A stretch of 64,000 nucleotides of DNA, taken from Flavobacteriales bacterium (GTDB lineage Bacteria; Bacteroidota; Bacteroidia; CAIKAF01). The notes beneath the pieces are model-generated. The model had not been told where the DNA came from and ran no database searches. It worked only from the letters and a program-made list of their open reading frames with translations. The stretch is from NCBI GenBank assembly GCA_026418175.1, contig JAOABX010000014.1, positions 1-64,000 on the forward strand. Reading direction: 5' to 3'. Position 1 is the first letter of the stretch. Each line of letters starts with the position of its first letter. This document shows positions 16,565 through 25,095 of the stretch, in pieces. The position numbers were made by a program, and so were the translations under genes.

Positions 16565-17563
16565 TCAAAGAGTTTCTGTGACTTCCATAGAATTTTTAGG
16601 TATGGTGCAATCCTTAAATGCTGGTTTATGCTTCAAACCCAGCAATTCAAACATCATTTTATCTTGGTCAAATTCAGGATTGGGGGTAGTAAGCAATTTA
16701 TCACCGGCAAAAATGGAATTGGCTCCTGCCATAAAACACAACGCCTGTTCGGCTATGCTCATCTCTGTTCTGCCGGCTGAAAGCCTTACCATACTCTTGG
16801 GCATGATAATTCGTGCCGTAGCAATGGTTCGTAATATTTCCCAAAAAGAAATTTTTTCTTGATTTTCCAAGGGAGTTCCTTCCACAGCTACCAGTGCATT
16901 TATGGGTACAGATTCTGGATGTTGCGACATGTTAGCCAAAGTTTGAAGCAAACCAATTCGATCGCTTTTATCTTCGCCCATCCCCACAATACCGCCACAA
17001 CATACACTGATGCCGGCTTTACGAACATTTTCCAAGGTATTCAGCCGATCTTCATAAGTACGAGTTGTAATAATTTTTTCATAGTATTCCGGCGAGGTAT
17101 CCAAATTATGATTGTACGCATACAAGCCAGCTTCTTTCAATCGCTTGGCCTGGTGCTCATTCAGCATACCTAAGGTACAACACACTTCCATGCCCAAGTC
17201 AGTAACTTTTTTCACTACCTCTACTACCCGGTCGAAATGAACATTATCTTTCACTTCACGCCAGGCCGCTCCCATACAAAACCGAGAGGAGCCATTAGCT
17301 TTTGCAGCCAATGCCGACTGGATGATTTCCTCTTCATTAAGCAGGGGAGTTCCTTTTACGTCTGTATTATAACGAGCCGCCTGCGGACAGTATGCACAGT
17401 CTTCAGGACACCCACCGGTTTTAATGGAAAGCAGAGTACTCATCTGCACTTCTAACGGATCAAAATGCTTACGATGAACTGAAGCCGCCTCAAAAATTAG
17501 TTCCATCAACGGCTTGTTGTATATTTCAGCAATTTCTTCGCGTGTCCAGTTATTACGAACCAT
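16565..17563 (-). CDS. bioB: Biotin synthase
   Basis: BioB is a radical-SAM enzyme that inserts sulfur into dethiobiotin. The 332-residue protein carries the CxxxCxxC cluster site at Cys52, Cys56 and Cys59 ([12 protein letters not shown]), the SAM-binding region, and [25 protein letters not shown] and [10 protein letters not shown] contribute the ligands of the auxiliary 2Fe-2S cluster (Cys and Arg). It is the first gene of the bio operon. A Bacteroidota -7 box (TAAGTTTG) lies 19 bases before its ATG. I see no BioR-type operator. Confidence 0.97.
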   Translation of the reverse strand: MVRNNWTREEIAEIYNKPLMELIFEAASVHRKHFDPLEVQMSTLLSIKTGGCPEDCAYCPQAARYNTDVKGTPLLNEEEIIQSALAAKANGSSRFCMGAAWREVKDNVHFDRVVEVVKKVTDLGMEVCCTLGMLNEHQAKRLKEAGLYAYNHNLDTSPEYYEKIITTRTYEDRLNTLENVRKAGISVCCGGIVGMGEDKSDRIGLLQTLANMSQHPESVPINALVAVEGTPLENQEKISFWEILRTIATARIIMPKSMVRLSAGRTEMSIAEQALCFMAGANSIFAGDKLLTTPNPEFDQDKMMFELLGLKHKPAFKDCTIPKNSMEVTETL

Positions 17564-17582
17564 AGTAAATATTTATTGAGAG

Positions 17583-17614
17583 CAAACTTAGAAAAAAATA
17601 GGCAGTTTGCCAGA
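17583..17614 (-). promoter_or_regulatory. Candidate promoter of the bio operon
   Basis: Reading the minus strand, TCTG (17614-17611) precedes TAAGTTTG (17590-17583) by 20 bases. The -7 box matches TAnnTTTG exactly and the -33 box has one mismatch from TTTG. The bioB ATG is 19 bases downstream of the box, implying a very short leader. Confidence 0.45.
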
Positions 17615-17791
17615 TTAAAAACTTTAAAGTGATTGAGAAGGTTTGTTGTCTTACCTTATATTTTATTTCACTGAGCTATAGAAAAACATAATGCAGCTAC
17701 CAGCTAGTGCAAAGGTTGTAATTCTCTTTTTTCATGCTTTCAAATGAATGAAAGTAACCAATCTGTTATTGGGTGTTTTAATTTATAATTT

Positions 17792-18010
17792 TCAGGGATT
17801 ATATGCCACTTTAAATGATTTGGGAAATTTCATTTTTGATTCTGCGGTTAACCATTTAAATTCATACGCCACTATCATACCATCACGTGCTTTTTTAAAG
17901 TCAATATTTGTTTGTGTAAGCTTTCGCCAAAAAAGTATTTTCATAAATACATTGATAACTCGACCATTCATAGGCTCACTAATCAAAAAATTTTTAAAAT
18001 TCGTATGCAA
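17792..18010 (-). pseudogene. Remnant of an AAA ATPase with DUF4143 (C-terminal fragment)
   Basis: The minus strand encodes a 72-residue fragment without a proper start. Its pieces line up with the C-terminus of the Bacteroidota AAA ATPase/DUF4143 family: NFLISEPMNG (family xNFLISERx), LFWRKLTQTNIDF (family YFWRTxxQQEIDY), and ARDGMIVAYEFKW followed by KFPKSFKVAYNP (family EFKW...FPKTFxxAYP). Full proteins are about 380 residues; here the upstream part is replaced by the end of a rhomboid gene. It is therefore read as a decayed relic. The assignment comes from remembered family motifs and is moderately secure. Confidence 0.6.
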
Positions 18011-18028
18011 ATTTTACTTAAGTGCTTT

Positions 18029-18949
18029 TTATTTACTCTCCCTGCTGTATTTATCCAGCAGTTCGCGTTCACGGCGGGTAAGGCTTTTTATACCCTTTTC
18101 ATTAATTTTATCCAGCAATTCATCCAGCGTAGCTTCTCGTTCTTTTTTACGAATATTGTATTCCTCATCGCTCATTGACCGGCCACCATGCATCACAGTC
18201 ATCCGCACACGAATTTTTGCTCGTTTACCAAACAATCTGTCGTTCAGCTTAATCCATCCAGCGGCCAAATCATAGCCATTTTTAAAAAACAGGGCATAAC
18301 ATACTCCCATTAACATTCCGCCCAAGTGGGCAAAATGCCCTCCCATGTTTTGCGCATAGGATATAGAAACTAAATCAATAAGTAAATAAAACAAGGCAAT
18401 ATACTTGAGCTTAACAGGACCAATCAATACCATGTTCAGGGGCAAGTTAGGATAGAGTAAGGCAGTAGCGGCCATAATACCTAGAATGGATGCTGAAGCG
18501 CCGATAAGCAGGGTATTAGAAAACACTGCATGTAATGCCGGAATTTGAAATAATAAAAAGGTTAGTAATGCCCCGGCTAAACCACTGAAAACATATAGTG
18601 GCAATAATCGCTTTGGGCCTAAAAACTCCATGAAAATACGGCCAAACACATATAGGGCCAACATATTAAATAAAAAATGAAAAAAATCAGTATGCACCAC
18701 CATATAGGTAAATGGGGTGTAAAAACGCAACAATAATTGATGAGCCTGCATGGGCATCCCTGCCCATGAAAGAATATCATAATAAGTTTGAGTAAACCCA
18801 TCGGGATTAGAAGAATAGACAAGAAGTAAAATAACTCTAAGAAAAAAAAATCCTAAAAAAACCGATAGATTAACAATTAGTAGTTGTTTAAGGGTATTTC
18901 CACCCATAAACGCATAGCGTACATCGTTTGCCGAATAATATCTTCTCAT
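18029..18949 (-). CDS. Rhomboid family intramembrane serine protease (long form)
   Basis: The 306-residue protein has about six to seven membrane helices. The catalytic serine is in LLIGASASILG (GxSx) and the partner histidine is in GGHFAHLGGML. The HFLFNMLALYVFG segment is the usual rhomboid H-x-x-x-N-M element. A charged cytoplasmic tail of about 80 residues (for example REATLDELLDKINEKG, SLTRRERELLDKYS) follows. This tail distinguishes it from the short neighbour and recurs in Bacteroidota. Both active-site residues are present, so it should be an active protease. Substrates are unknown. It is 20 bases downstream of the shorter rhomboid gene. Confidence 0.9.
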   Translation of the reverse strand: MRRYYSANDVRYAFMGGNTLKQLLIVNLSVFLGFFFLRVILLLVYSSNPDGFTQTYYDILSWAGMPMQAHQLLLRFYTPFTYMVVHTDFFHFLFNMLALYVFGRIFMEFLGPKRLLPLYVFSGLAGALLTFLLFQIPALHAVFSNTLLIGASASILGIMAATALLYPNLPLNMVLIGPVKLKYIALFYLLIDLVSISYAQNMGGHFAHLGGMLMGVCYALFFKNGYDLAAGWIKLNDRLFGKRAKIRVRMTVMHGGRSMSDEEYNIRKKEREATLDELLDKINEKGIKSLTRRERELLDKYSRESK

Positions 18950-18969
18950 GGCAGATTAAACGAAATAAA

Positions 18970-19641
18970 CTAAAATCGGTTTCTAAAAAATAATTTTCTT
19001 CCAAAAATCATAATGAGACCTACTACGGCTCCCCCCAAATGTGCAAAATGCGCAACATTATCGCCAGGGTTATTACTTAATCCGCTAATTAAAGAAATAG
19101 CCATCAAAATCATTACAAAATATTTGGCTTTAATGGGAACAACAAAGTATATATAAATTCTTGAATCAGGAAATAAATATCCGTAAGCTGCCAACAATCC
19201 ATAAATGGCACCTGAAGCACCAACTGTTGGTGGGACCTGATTGGCTAACACCTGCCAATCAACCCAACCTACAAAATTGGAAAGATAAACTAGTTGAGCT
19301 AAATTTTGCACAACACCGGCGCCAATTCCACAAACAAGATAATAGGTTAAAAATCGTTTAGGTCCCCAAACATTCTCTACCATTGTACCAAACATCCAAA
19401 GTGCAAACATGTTAAACAGCAGGTGAAAAGGATCTGAGAACGAATGCATGAACTGATAAGTTACGTACTGTGTGGGGATAAAATATTCACCACCTGGCAT
19501 CCATAATGCCAAGTGTTTCATCATCCAGATGCGTATATCCATGCCAGCAAACAAAAATAAAAACACTAGTCCATTGATAATAAGCAAGTTTTTTACCACC
19601 GTGGGTAACGCGCTAAATCCGGTGGGGCGATAATAATTCAT
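18970..19641 (-). CDS. Rhomboid family intramembrane serine protease (short form)
   Basis: The 223-residue membrane protein has six hydrophobic helices. FHLLFNMFALWMFG is the conserved loop/helix element, the nucleophile serine is in TVGASGAIYG, and the histidine is in NVAHFAHLGGAVVG. It ends almost immediately after the last helix (GRKLFFRNRF), without the charged tail of its neighbour. Its ATG begins one base after the mutL stop, so it is transcribed with mutL. The arrangement mutL-rhomboid-rhomboid looks like a housekeeping operon; the two rhomboids are diverged, not recent, copies. Confidence 0.92.
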   Translation of the reverse strand: MNYYRPTGFSALPTVVKNLLIINGLVFLFLFAGMDIRIWMMKHLALWMPGGEYFIPTQYVTYQFMHSFSDPFHLLFNMFALWMFGTMVENVWGPKRFLTYYLVCGIGAGVVQNLAQLVYLSNFVGWVDWQVLANQVPPTVGASGAIYGLLAAYGYLFPDSRIYIYFVVPIKAKYFVMILMAISLISGLSNNPGDNVAHFAHLGGAVVGLIMIFGRKLFFRNRF

Positions 19642-19642
19642 A

Positions 19643-21466
19643 TTAACTGCGGTTTTTTAAAAATTTTTCATCCAATTCTTCTAAGCTCATTCGAAACAAA
19701 ATAGGCTTTCCGGAAGGAGAAGTATGGGGCATGGTTGATTGAAATAAATCAGCTATCAATTGTTCAGCTTCCATCCGATTTAGAATAACTCCTGATTTAA
19801 TGGCCATTCGGTTAGCTAATGCAATCATTATCTGTTGCCGGCGATCGGTGCGATTGAGTTTTTGCTGGCGTCGAAAATCTTCCAACAATCCTTCGATAAG
19901 CTTTAATGGCTGATGACCAACTGCATCGCCAGGCACTCCACGCAGAAGGAATGTATTTGTACCAAATGGTTCGATATCAAACCCCATGCTTTGTAAATCT
20001 TCCAGCATTTCACCCAAGATGGTAGCATCGGCAACAGAAAGTTGTAAAGTTTCTGGGAATAATTCCATTTGCGAAGCAACCTTGTTTTTTTCTACGGCTT
20101 CTGCCATTCGGTCGAATATAATCCGTTCATGAGCCCGGTGCTGATCAATCACAAACAATCCCTGCTCGGTTCCAACTACCAGGTATCTGTTCATCAACTG
20201 AAAATAGTTGAATTGTATCGTCTCTTCTTCAAATCCGGTGGAAGTTTGAATATGCCGTGATTCTTCTGGAATTAAAATTTCTTGGGGAGAATCAAGAAAA
20301 TTGGAGATTTGAGCAGGTAGTAACCCTTCCATTTTTTTAAATCCACCTTCCGGGCGTTCAGCAAAGGGATTGTACCCAGGATTCACAGTAATTTGAGGTA
20401 CTTTTACCTGATGGATATCTTTTTTCAACGGGATGTCGAAAGCCGGTTCGTTATCAAAATCAAGCGTAGGTGCTATGTGAAATTTACCCAATGCCTGACG
20501 AATGCTAGAACGTAAAATGGCATAAATAAATCGTTCATCTTCAAACTTTACTTCGGTCTTTGTGGGATGAATGTTTACATCCAACTGTTCAGGGTTTACC
20601 TCCAGTTTGATAAAATATCCTGGATGATTTTCAGAAGCAATTAAATCGCTAAAAGCTGCTACCACTGCATGATGCAGATAACTGTTTTTAATAAACCGGT
20701 CGTTTACAAAGAAAAACTGCTCTCCACGGGTTTTTCGAGCAAATTCGGGTTTGACAATAAATCCACTAATTCCCACCAGATCCGTTTGTTCGCTTACCGG
20801 TACCAGTCGGTCATTATAGTTTGTTCCAAACATTTGAACAATGCGCTGACGAAAAGTACCGGGTTCCAGTTGATATACCGGACTTTGATTATTGTACAAG
20901 TGAAACTCCACTTCCGGATGTGCCAAAGCAATGCGTTGAAATTCATCTAGAATATGCCGCATCTCTACTGCATCCGATTTCAAGAATTTGCGACGTGCCG
21001 GTACATTATAAAACAAACTTTTAACCGTAAATACAGAACCTGCCCGTATATTACAAGGCTCCTGAAGTATCAGCTCTGACGCCTCAATATCAATCTGAGT
21101 ACCCAAAGCATCGTCAGGTCTTCGAGTTTTTAGGTTTACTTTGGCAACCGCAGCAATCGAAGCTAAGGCTTCACCACGAAACCCTTTGGTTCGAATAGCA
21201 AATAGGTCATCAGCCTTGCGAATTTTAGATGTGGCATGCCGCTCAAAACTAAGGCGAGCATCTGTTTCACTCATCCCTTTGCCATCATCGGTTACCTGAA
21301 TAAAACTTTTACCCCCTTCCTTTACAATAACAGTTATTTTTTTGGCGCCCGCATCAACAGCATTTTCTACCAATTCTTTTACGACAGAAGCCGGCCGTTG
21401 AATCACTTCACCGGCTGCAATCTGATTGGCAATAGCATCAGGTAATATTTGAATGATATCTGGCAT
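19643..21466 (-). CDS. mutL: DNA mismatch repair protein MutL
   Basis: MutL links MutS mismatch recognition to strand removal. I start at the ATG at 21466 (MPDIIQILPDAIANQIAAGE), since the track's first eight residues are not family-like. The GHKL ATPase motifs are NQIAAGEVIQRPASVVKELVEN, VTDDGKGM, RGFRGEALASIAAVA, and the later PTKTEVKF. The C-terminal domain carries a clamp-binding-like segment QMELFPETLQL. The endonuclease metal motif DQHA-x2-E-x4-E appears as DQHRAHERIIFD, with two substitutions, so nicking activity is uncertain. The length of 607 residues is normal. Confidence 0.95.
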   Translation of the reverse strand: MPDIIQILPDAIANQIAAGEVIQRPASVVKELVENAVDAGAKKITVIVKEGGKSFIQVTDDGKGMSETDARLSFERHATSKIRKADDLFAIRTKGFRGEALASIAAVAKVNLKTRRPDDALGTQIDIEASELILQEPCNIRAGSVFTVKSLFYNVPARRKFLKSDAVEMRHILDEFQRIALAHPEVEFHLYNNQSPVYQLEPGTFRQRIVQMFGTNYNDRLVPVSEQTDLVGISGFIVKPEFARKTRGEQFFFVNDRFIKNSYLHHAVVAAFSDLIASENHPGYFIKLEVNPEQLDVNIHPTKTEVKFEDERFIYAILRSSIRQALGKFHIAPTLDFDNEPAFDIPLKKDIHQVKVPQITVNPGYNPFAERPEGGFKKMEGLLPAQISNFLDSPQEILIPEESRHIQTSTGFEEETIQFNYFQLMNRYLVVGTEQGLFVIDQHRAHERIIFDRMAEAVEKNKVASQMELFPETLQLSVADATILGEMLEDLQSMGFDIEPFGTNTFLLRGVPGDAVGHQPLKLIEGLLEDFRRQQKLNRTDRRQQIMIALANRMAIKSGVILNRMEAEQLIADLFQSTMPHTSPSGKPILFRMSLEELDEKFLKNRS

Positions 21467-21548
21467 TTCGTCTCCTCGTTCCAACCGCAAAAATAGAAGG
21501 ATTTACGGGGCATTAGCTCATTGTGGATGTGTTGTTAATAAAAAAGGT

Positions 21549-21833
21549 TTAAAGCATAAACCAAATTAGTGCCGCAAGTAACATAGCAACTAACAAGGTA
21601 AATACTTTTCTCCGTGAGTTTTCGTACCGAGTATGATACGCATTTCGGTTCCAGCGCTCTTGCATTTGCCTCCGAATAGAATGACCGGGAACATAGGTTT
21701 CCGGCTGCTTGCCATCCGGCGAGGAGTTGGAAGTTATCATATCGGTATCTTCTTCCGGACGATAATACAAAGGCTTGTATTCAAATGTTCGGGGCTTTGG
21801 AGTTTTAAATAAACTAAATCGTGATAACAACAT
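21549..21833 (-). CDS. Small conserved protein with C-terminal membrane anchor
   Basis: The 94-residue protein is hydrophilic and proline/tyrosine rich for 70 residues (FEYKPLYYRPEEDTD, YVPGHSIRRQMQERWNRN). It ends in one hydrophobic helix, VFTLLVAMLLAALIWFML, making it tail-anchored with a cytoplasmic N-terminal domain. I do not recognise a named domain, though similar short proteins sit next to mutL in related genomes. A candidate -7 box lies just upstream and the gene is oriented like mutL. Function unknown. Confidence 0.6.
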   Translation of the reverse strand: MLLSRFSLFKTPKPRTFEYKPLYYRPEEDTDMITSNSSPDGKQPETYVPGHSIRRQMQERWNRNAYHTRYENSRRKVFTLLVAMLLAALIWFML

Positions 21834-21849
21834 AACTGAAACAATTAAT

Positions 21850-21857
21850 CAAAGGTA
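21850..21857 (-). promoter_or_regulatory. Candidate -7 box upstream of the small tail-anchored protein and mutL run
   Basis: The minus strand reads TACCTTTG (TAnnTTTG) 16 bases before the ATG at 21833. The -33 TTTG is not evident. It may drive the small protein and, by read-through, mutL and the rhomboid genes. Confidence 0.3.
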
Positions 21858-22015
21858 CAAAATAGCCAGATGCAGATTGAAAAAGTTTTTAATAAATAAA
21901 AAACGTATTTTTAAAAGGTACGTATAAACTGCTGTAAATGTTTTTCAACATGATTAGTTGAATTAAAAGATTTTATATACATACATTACAGCATAGTGTT
22001 GGTTAATTTTATGCA

Positions 22016-25000
22016 ATGAAAAAAAGTATGTGGAAGCTAAATAAACACTCGGTAATTATTGCGTTTTTATCAGCAAGTTTGATGATTGTTCTTTCTTGCA
22101 TGAACGGATCTACTAAGGAAAAAAAAGCGCATAGACCAGTATTTACAGCCTTAGAATTAGCCACCCAGACAAAAGACAGCATTCCTCCCTTTCTTCGTCA
22201 AGAAAGCAGGTGGGTTGATTCGCTCATAAAGCAAATGACATTGGATGAAAAAATCGGCCAACTATTTATGGTAGCAGCCTACTCCAAAACCGCCGAACCC
22301 AGCGATAAAATTATTAGTCTAATAAAAAACCAACAGATTGGCGGATTAATTTTTATGCAAGGCGGACCTGGTCGGCAAGTTGCATTGACTAATTATTACC
22401 AAAACCTAAGCAAAATTCCACTGATGATTGGTATTGATGGAGAATGGGGGCTAAGCATGCGGCTCGACAGTACCATGAAGTTCCCCTGGCAAATGACACT
22501 GGGTGCTATTCAAGATAATAATCTGATTTATGAAATGGGGAAAGAAATAGCCCTTCAATGTCGCCGAATAGGGGTACATGTAAATTTTGCACCCGTAGTG
22601 GACATTAACAACAATAAAAACAATCCAGTAATCGGCGCACGATCTTTTGGTGAAAATAAAATTAACGTTGCTCAAAAAGGAATTGCTTATATGGCTGGCA
22701 TGCAGGATCAGAAAATTCTAGCCAATGCCAAACATTTTCCTGGACACGGCGATACTGATAAAGATTCTCATTTGGCACTACCAGTAATTAACCATAACCG
22801 AACCCGACTGGATACTCTTGAATTGTATCCGTTTCGGGAATTGATAAAAAAAGGGTTGGGAAGCATGATGATTGCCCACTTGCATATACCGGCACTTGAC
22901 GATACCCCTAACACACCCACTACCTTATCAAAAAAAGTAGTTACCGACTTACTACAAAAAGAAATGGGATTTAAAGGACTTATCTTTACTGATGCGCTCA
23001 ATATGAAAGGCGTGGCTGACTACTATGAACCAGGTGTAGCCGATTACAAAGCTTTGCTAGCAGGAAATGATATTTTACTTTTTTCAGGCGATGTGGCAAA
23101 GGCAGTACAGGAAATAAAAAAAGGCATTCAAAAAGGTGAAATCAGCGAACTAGTAATTGAAGAAAAATGCAGAAAGATACTTAAAGCCAAATATTGGCTT
23201 GGGCTGAATAAGTTTAAACCCATTTCACATAACAACCTTCAGGCTGATTTATTCACCAAACAAAGTGAGGTAATTTTACGAAGGCTGGTGGAAGCGTCTC
23301 TAACGCTTATTAAAAATGAAGTTCAACTCATTCCCTTGCAAAAACTTGATACGCTTAACATAGCTGCTATTTCCATAGGTGAAGAAAAAGGAAATATGTT
23401 TCACCGTCGGCTAAATGATTACACCCAAGTAGATACATACAGTGTAACTGAATCAGCCGGTAGTGATGAAGCCCAATCCTTGTTGGCTAAACTTTCTAGA
23501 TATAACCTCATAATATTATCTGTACACAAACCCAACGAAAGTCCGTTTAAATCTTATAAAATCAGTACCGAAAACAGGTTATTCATTCAAACTATAGCAC
23601 AAAAGAAAAACACTGTATTGGCTGTATTTTCCAATCCGTATGCCCTTTCAAACATGAAAGAAATGAAGGCTTGTAAAGCCATTATCATGAGTTACCAAAA
23701 TTCTGAACTAGCACAAGATTACACCGCCCAGTTGATATTTGGAGCAATCAGTGCAAAAGGTAAATTACCGGTAAGCATCACTGAAGAATACAAAGCCGGC
23801 CATGGACTTGAAACCGGAAAACCCATAAGGATGAAATACACCATACCGGAAGATGTTGGAATAAAAAGCGAAAAGCTGGATGAAATAGATAAAATAGTAT
23901 ATAAAGCCATCAAAGATTCAGTGTTTCCAGGTTGTCAAATTTTAGCAGCACGCAGCGGCCAGGTTTTTTTTCGAAAATCATACGGCTACCATACTTATGA
24001 AAAAAAAACACCGGTTACCAATGACGATATCTATGATATAGCTTCCATCACTAAGGTGGCTGGTACGTTACCAGCGTTAATGTATTTAGTAGATAGGAAT
24101 GAAGTACGTTTAGAAAAAACACTGGGAGACTACTTACCAGAATTAGCGGGTACTGATAAAAGCAGCATCACCTTAATTGATTTGCTAACTCACCAAGCCG
24201 GTTTTAAATCTTGGATTCCCTTTCATTTATATACACTGGATGCCAACAATCAATGGAAGCAAGGTGTGTATGATACCACGTATAGCGAAAATTATCCGTA
24301 TCAGGTTGCAGAAAAGATGTTTGCCTCTTTTCGTATTCGCGATACCATGTTTAAAGCCAATGTAAACAGCCCGCTATCAGGCAAAAAGAAATACTTGTAC
24401 AGCGATTTAGGATATTACTATTTGCAACGAATCATTGAAAAAAAAACAGGAGTACCTCTCGATGCTTTTGTAAGCAGGTATTTTTACCAACCGTTAGGAG
24501 CTACCACCTTGGGTTATAATCCCCTTAAACGATTTCAAAAAGAAAAAATCGTTCCTACTGAACAAGATATAGTTTTTCGCAAACAGTTAATTCACGGATA
24601 TGTTCATGACCAGGGAGCCGCATTAATGGGTGGTGTAGCCGGCCATGCAGGCTTGTTTGCCAATGCCAACGACCTGGCCAAACTGATGCAACTCTATTTG
24701 AATTATGGAGAATATGGAGGAGAACGCTACATTAAAGAATCAACCATCCGGGAATTCATCCGCTGTCAGTTTTGTGCAAACGGCAACCGCAGGGGAGTAG
24801 GATTTGATAAGCCATCCCCAAATGGCGAAGGTGGTACCGCCTGTGATTGTGTATCGTATGCCAGCTTTGGACATGCAGGATTTACAGGCACACTAGCATG
24901 GGTGGACCCCGAAAAAGAATTAGTGTATATTTTTCTATCGAACCGCATTCACCCGAATGCCGAAAACAAAAAGTTGATTAAGGAAGGCCAGCGTGCATTG

Positions 25001-25030
25001 GTACAGCAAGTGTTTTACAATGCGATGTGA
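22016..25030 (+). CDS. Bifunctional lipoprotein: GH3 beta-N-acetylglucosaminidase (NagZ-like) fused to a serine hydrolase (AmiE/beta-lactamase-like)
   Basis: The 1004-residue protein starts with a lipoprotein signal (lipobox VLSC). Residues about 65-400 form a GH3 domain with the NagZ signature KHFPGHGDTDKDSH near residue 238 and the nucleophile aspartate in FTDALNMKG near 326. Residues about 400-610 resemble the GH3 C-terminal sandwich. Residues about 625-1000 form a beta-lactamase-fold serine hydrolase with S677-x-x-K680 (ASITKVAG), YSD in LYSDLGYYYLQ, and a late HAGFTG. The order mirrors the separate Bacillus genes nagZ and amiE, which act in sequence on muropeptides, so a wall-recycling role outside the cytoplasm is inferred. 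It is not an antibiotic-resistance beta-lactamase call. Confidence 0.9.
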   Translation: MKKSMWKLNKHSVIIAFLSASLMIVLSCMNGSTKEKKAHRPVFTALELATQTKDSIPPFLRQESRWVDSLIKQMTLDEKIGQLFMVAAYSKTAEPSDKIISLIKNQQIGGLIFMQGGPGRQVALTNYYQNLSKIPLMIGIDGEWGLSMRLDSTMKFPWQMTLGAIQDNNLIYEMGKEIALQCRRIGVHVNFAPVVDINNNKNNPVIGARSFGENKINVAQKGIAYMAGMQDQKILANAKHFPGHGDTDKDSHLALPVINHNRTRLDTLELYPFRELIKKGLGSMMIAHLHIPALDDTPNTPTTLSKKVVTDLLQKEMGFKGLIFTDALNMKGVADYYEPGVADYKALLAGNDILLFSGDVAKAVQEIKKGIQKGEISELVIEEKCRKILKAKYWLGLNKFKPISHNNLQADLFTKQSEVILRRLVEASLTLIKNEVQLIPLQKLDTLNIAAISIGEEKGNMFHRRLNDYTQVDTYSVTESAGSDEAQSLLAKLSRYNLIILSVHKPNESPFKSYKISTENRLFIQTIAQKKNTVLAVFSNPYALSNMKEMKACKAIIMSYQNSELAQDYTAQLIFGAISAKGKLPVSITEEYKAGHGLETGKPIRMKYTIPEDVGIKSEKLDEIDKIVYKAIKDSVFPGCQILAARSGQVFFRKSYGYHTYEKKTPVTNDDIYDIASITKVAGTLPALMYLVDRNEVRLEKTLGDYLPELAGTDKSSITLIDLLTHQAGFKSWIPFHLYTLDANNQWKQGVYDTTYSENYPYQVAEKMFASFRIRDTMFKANVNSPLSGKKKYLYSDLGYYYLQRIIEKKTGVPLDAFVSRYFYQPLGATTLGYNPLKRFQKEKIVPTEQDIVFRKQLIHGYVHDQGAALMGGVAGHAGLFANANDLAKLMQLYLNYGEYGGERYIKESTIREFIRCQFCANGNRRGVGFDKPSPNGEGGTACDCVSYASFGHAGFTGTLAWVDPEKELVYIFLSNRIHPNAENKKLIKEGQRALVQQVFYNAM

Positions 25031-25095
25031 AATATTATTTCATATTTTTTAACTTGTATTCTGTCTCGGCCTTATTGCTAATTTAATAGGAATTT

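Larger units (their letters stand above)
17564..18028. other. Intergenic stretch between bioB and the second rhomboid gene
   Basis: This 465-base AT-rich stretch holds the bio promoter at its left end and the ATPase-like gene fragment at 17792-18010. The piece 17620-17790 shows no ORF, RNA fold or repeat that I can support. The plus-strand ORFs listed there have no recognisable protein features. Confidence 0.6.

Noticed and set aside
16578-17455. Plus-strand ORFs over bioB
   Set aside because: They are antisense shadows of the conserved bioB sequence.
17601-17611. GGCAGTTTGCC inverted repeat upstream of bioB as a repressor operator
   Set aside because: Only four base pairs on each side match, it is short for a biotin repressor site, and no related copy was found elsewhere in the window.
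23900-25030. Antibiotic-resistance beta-lactamase
   Set aside because: The SxxK hydrolase domain is fused to a NagZ-like glucosaminidase in a lipoprotein, matching AmiE-type wall recycling and not secreted class C beta-lactamases.
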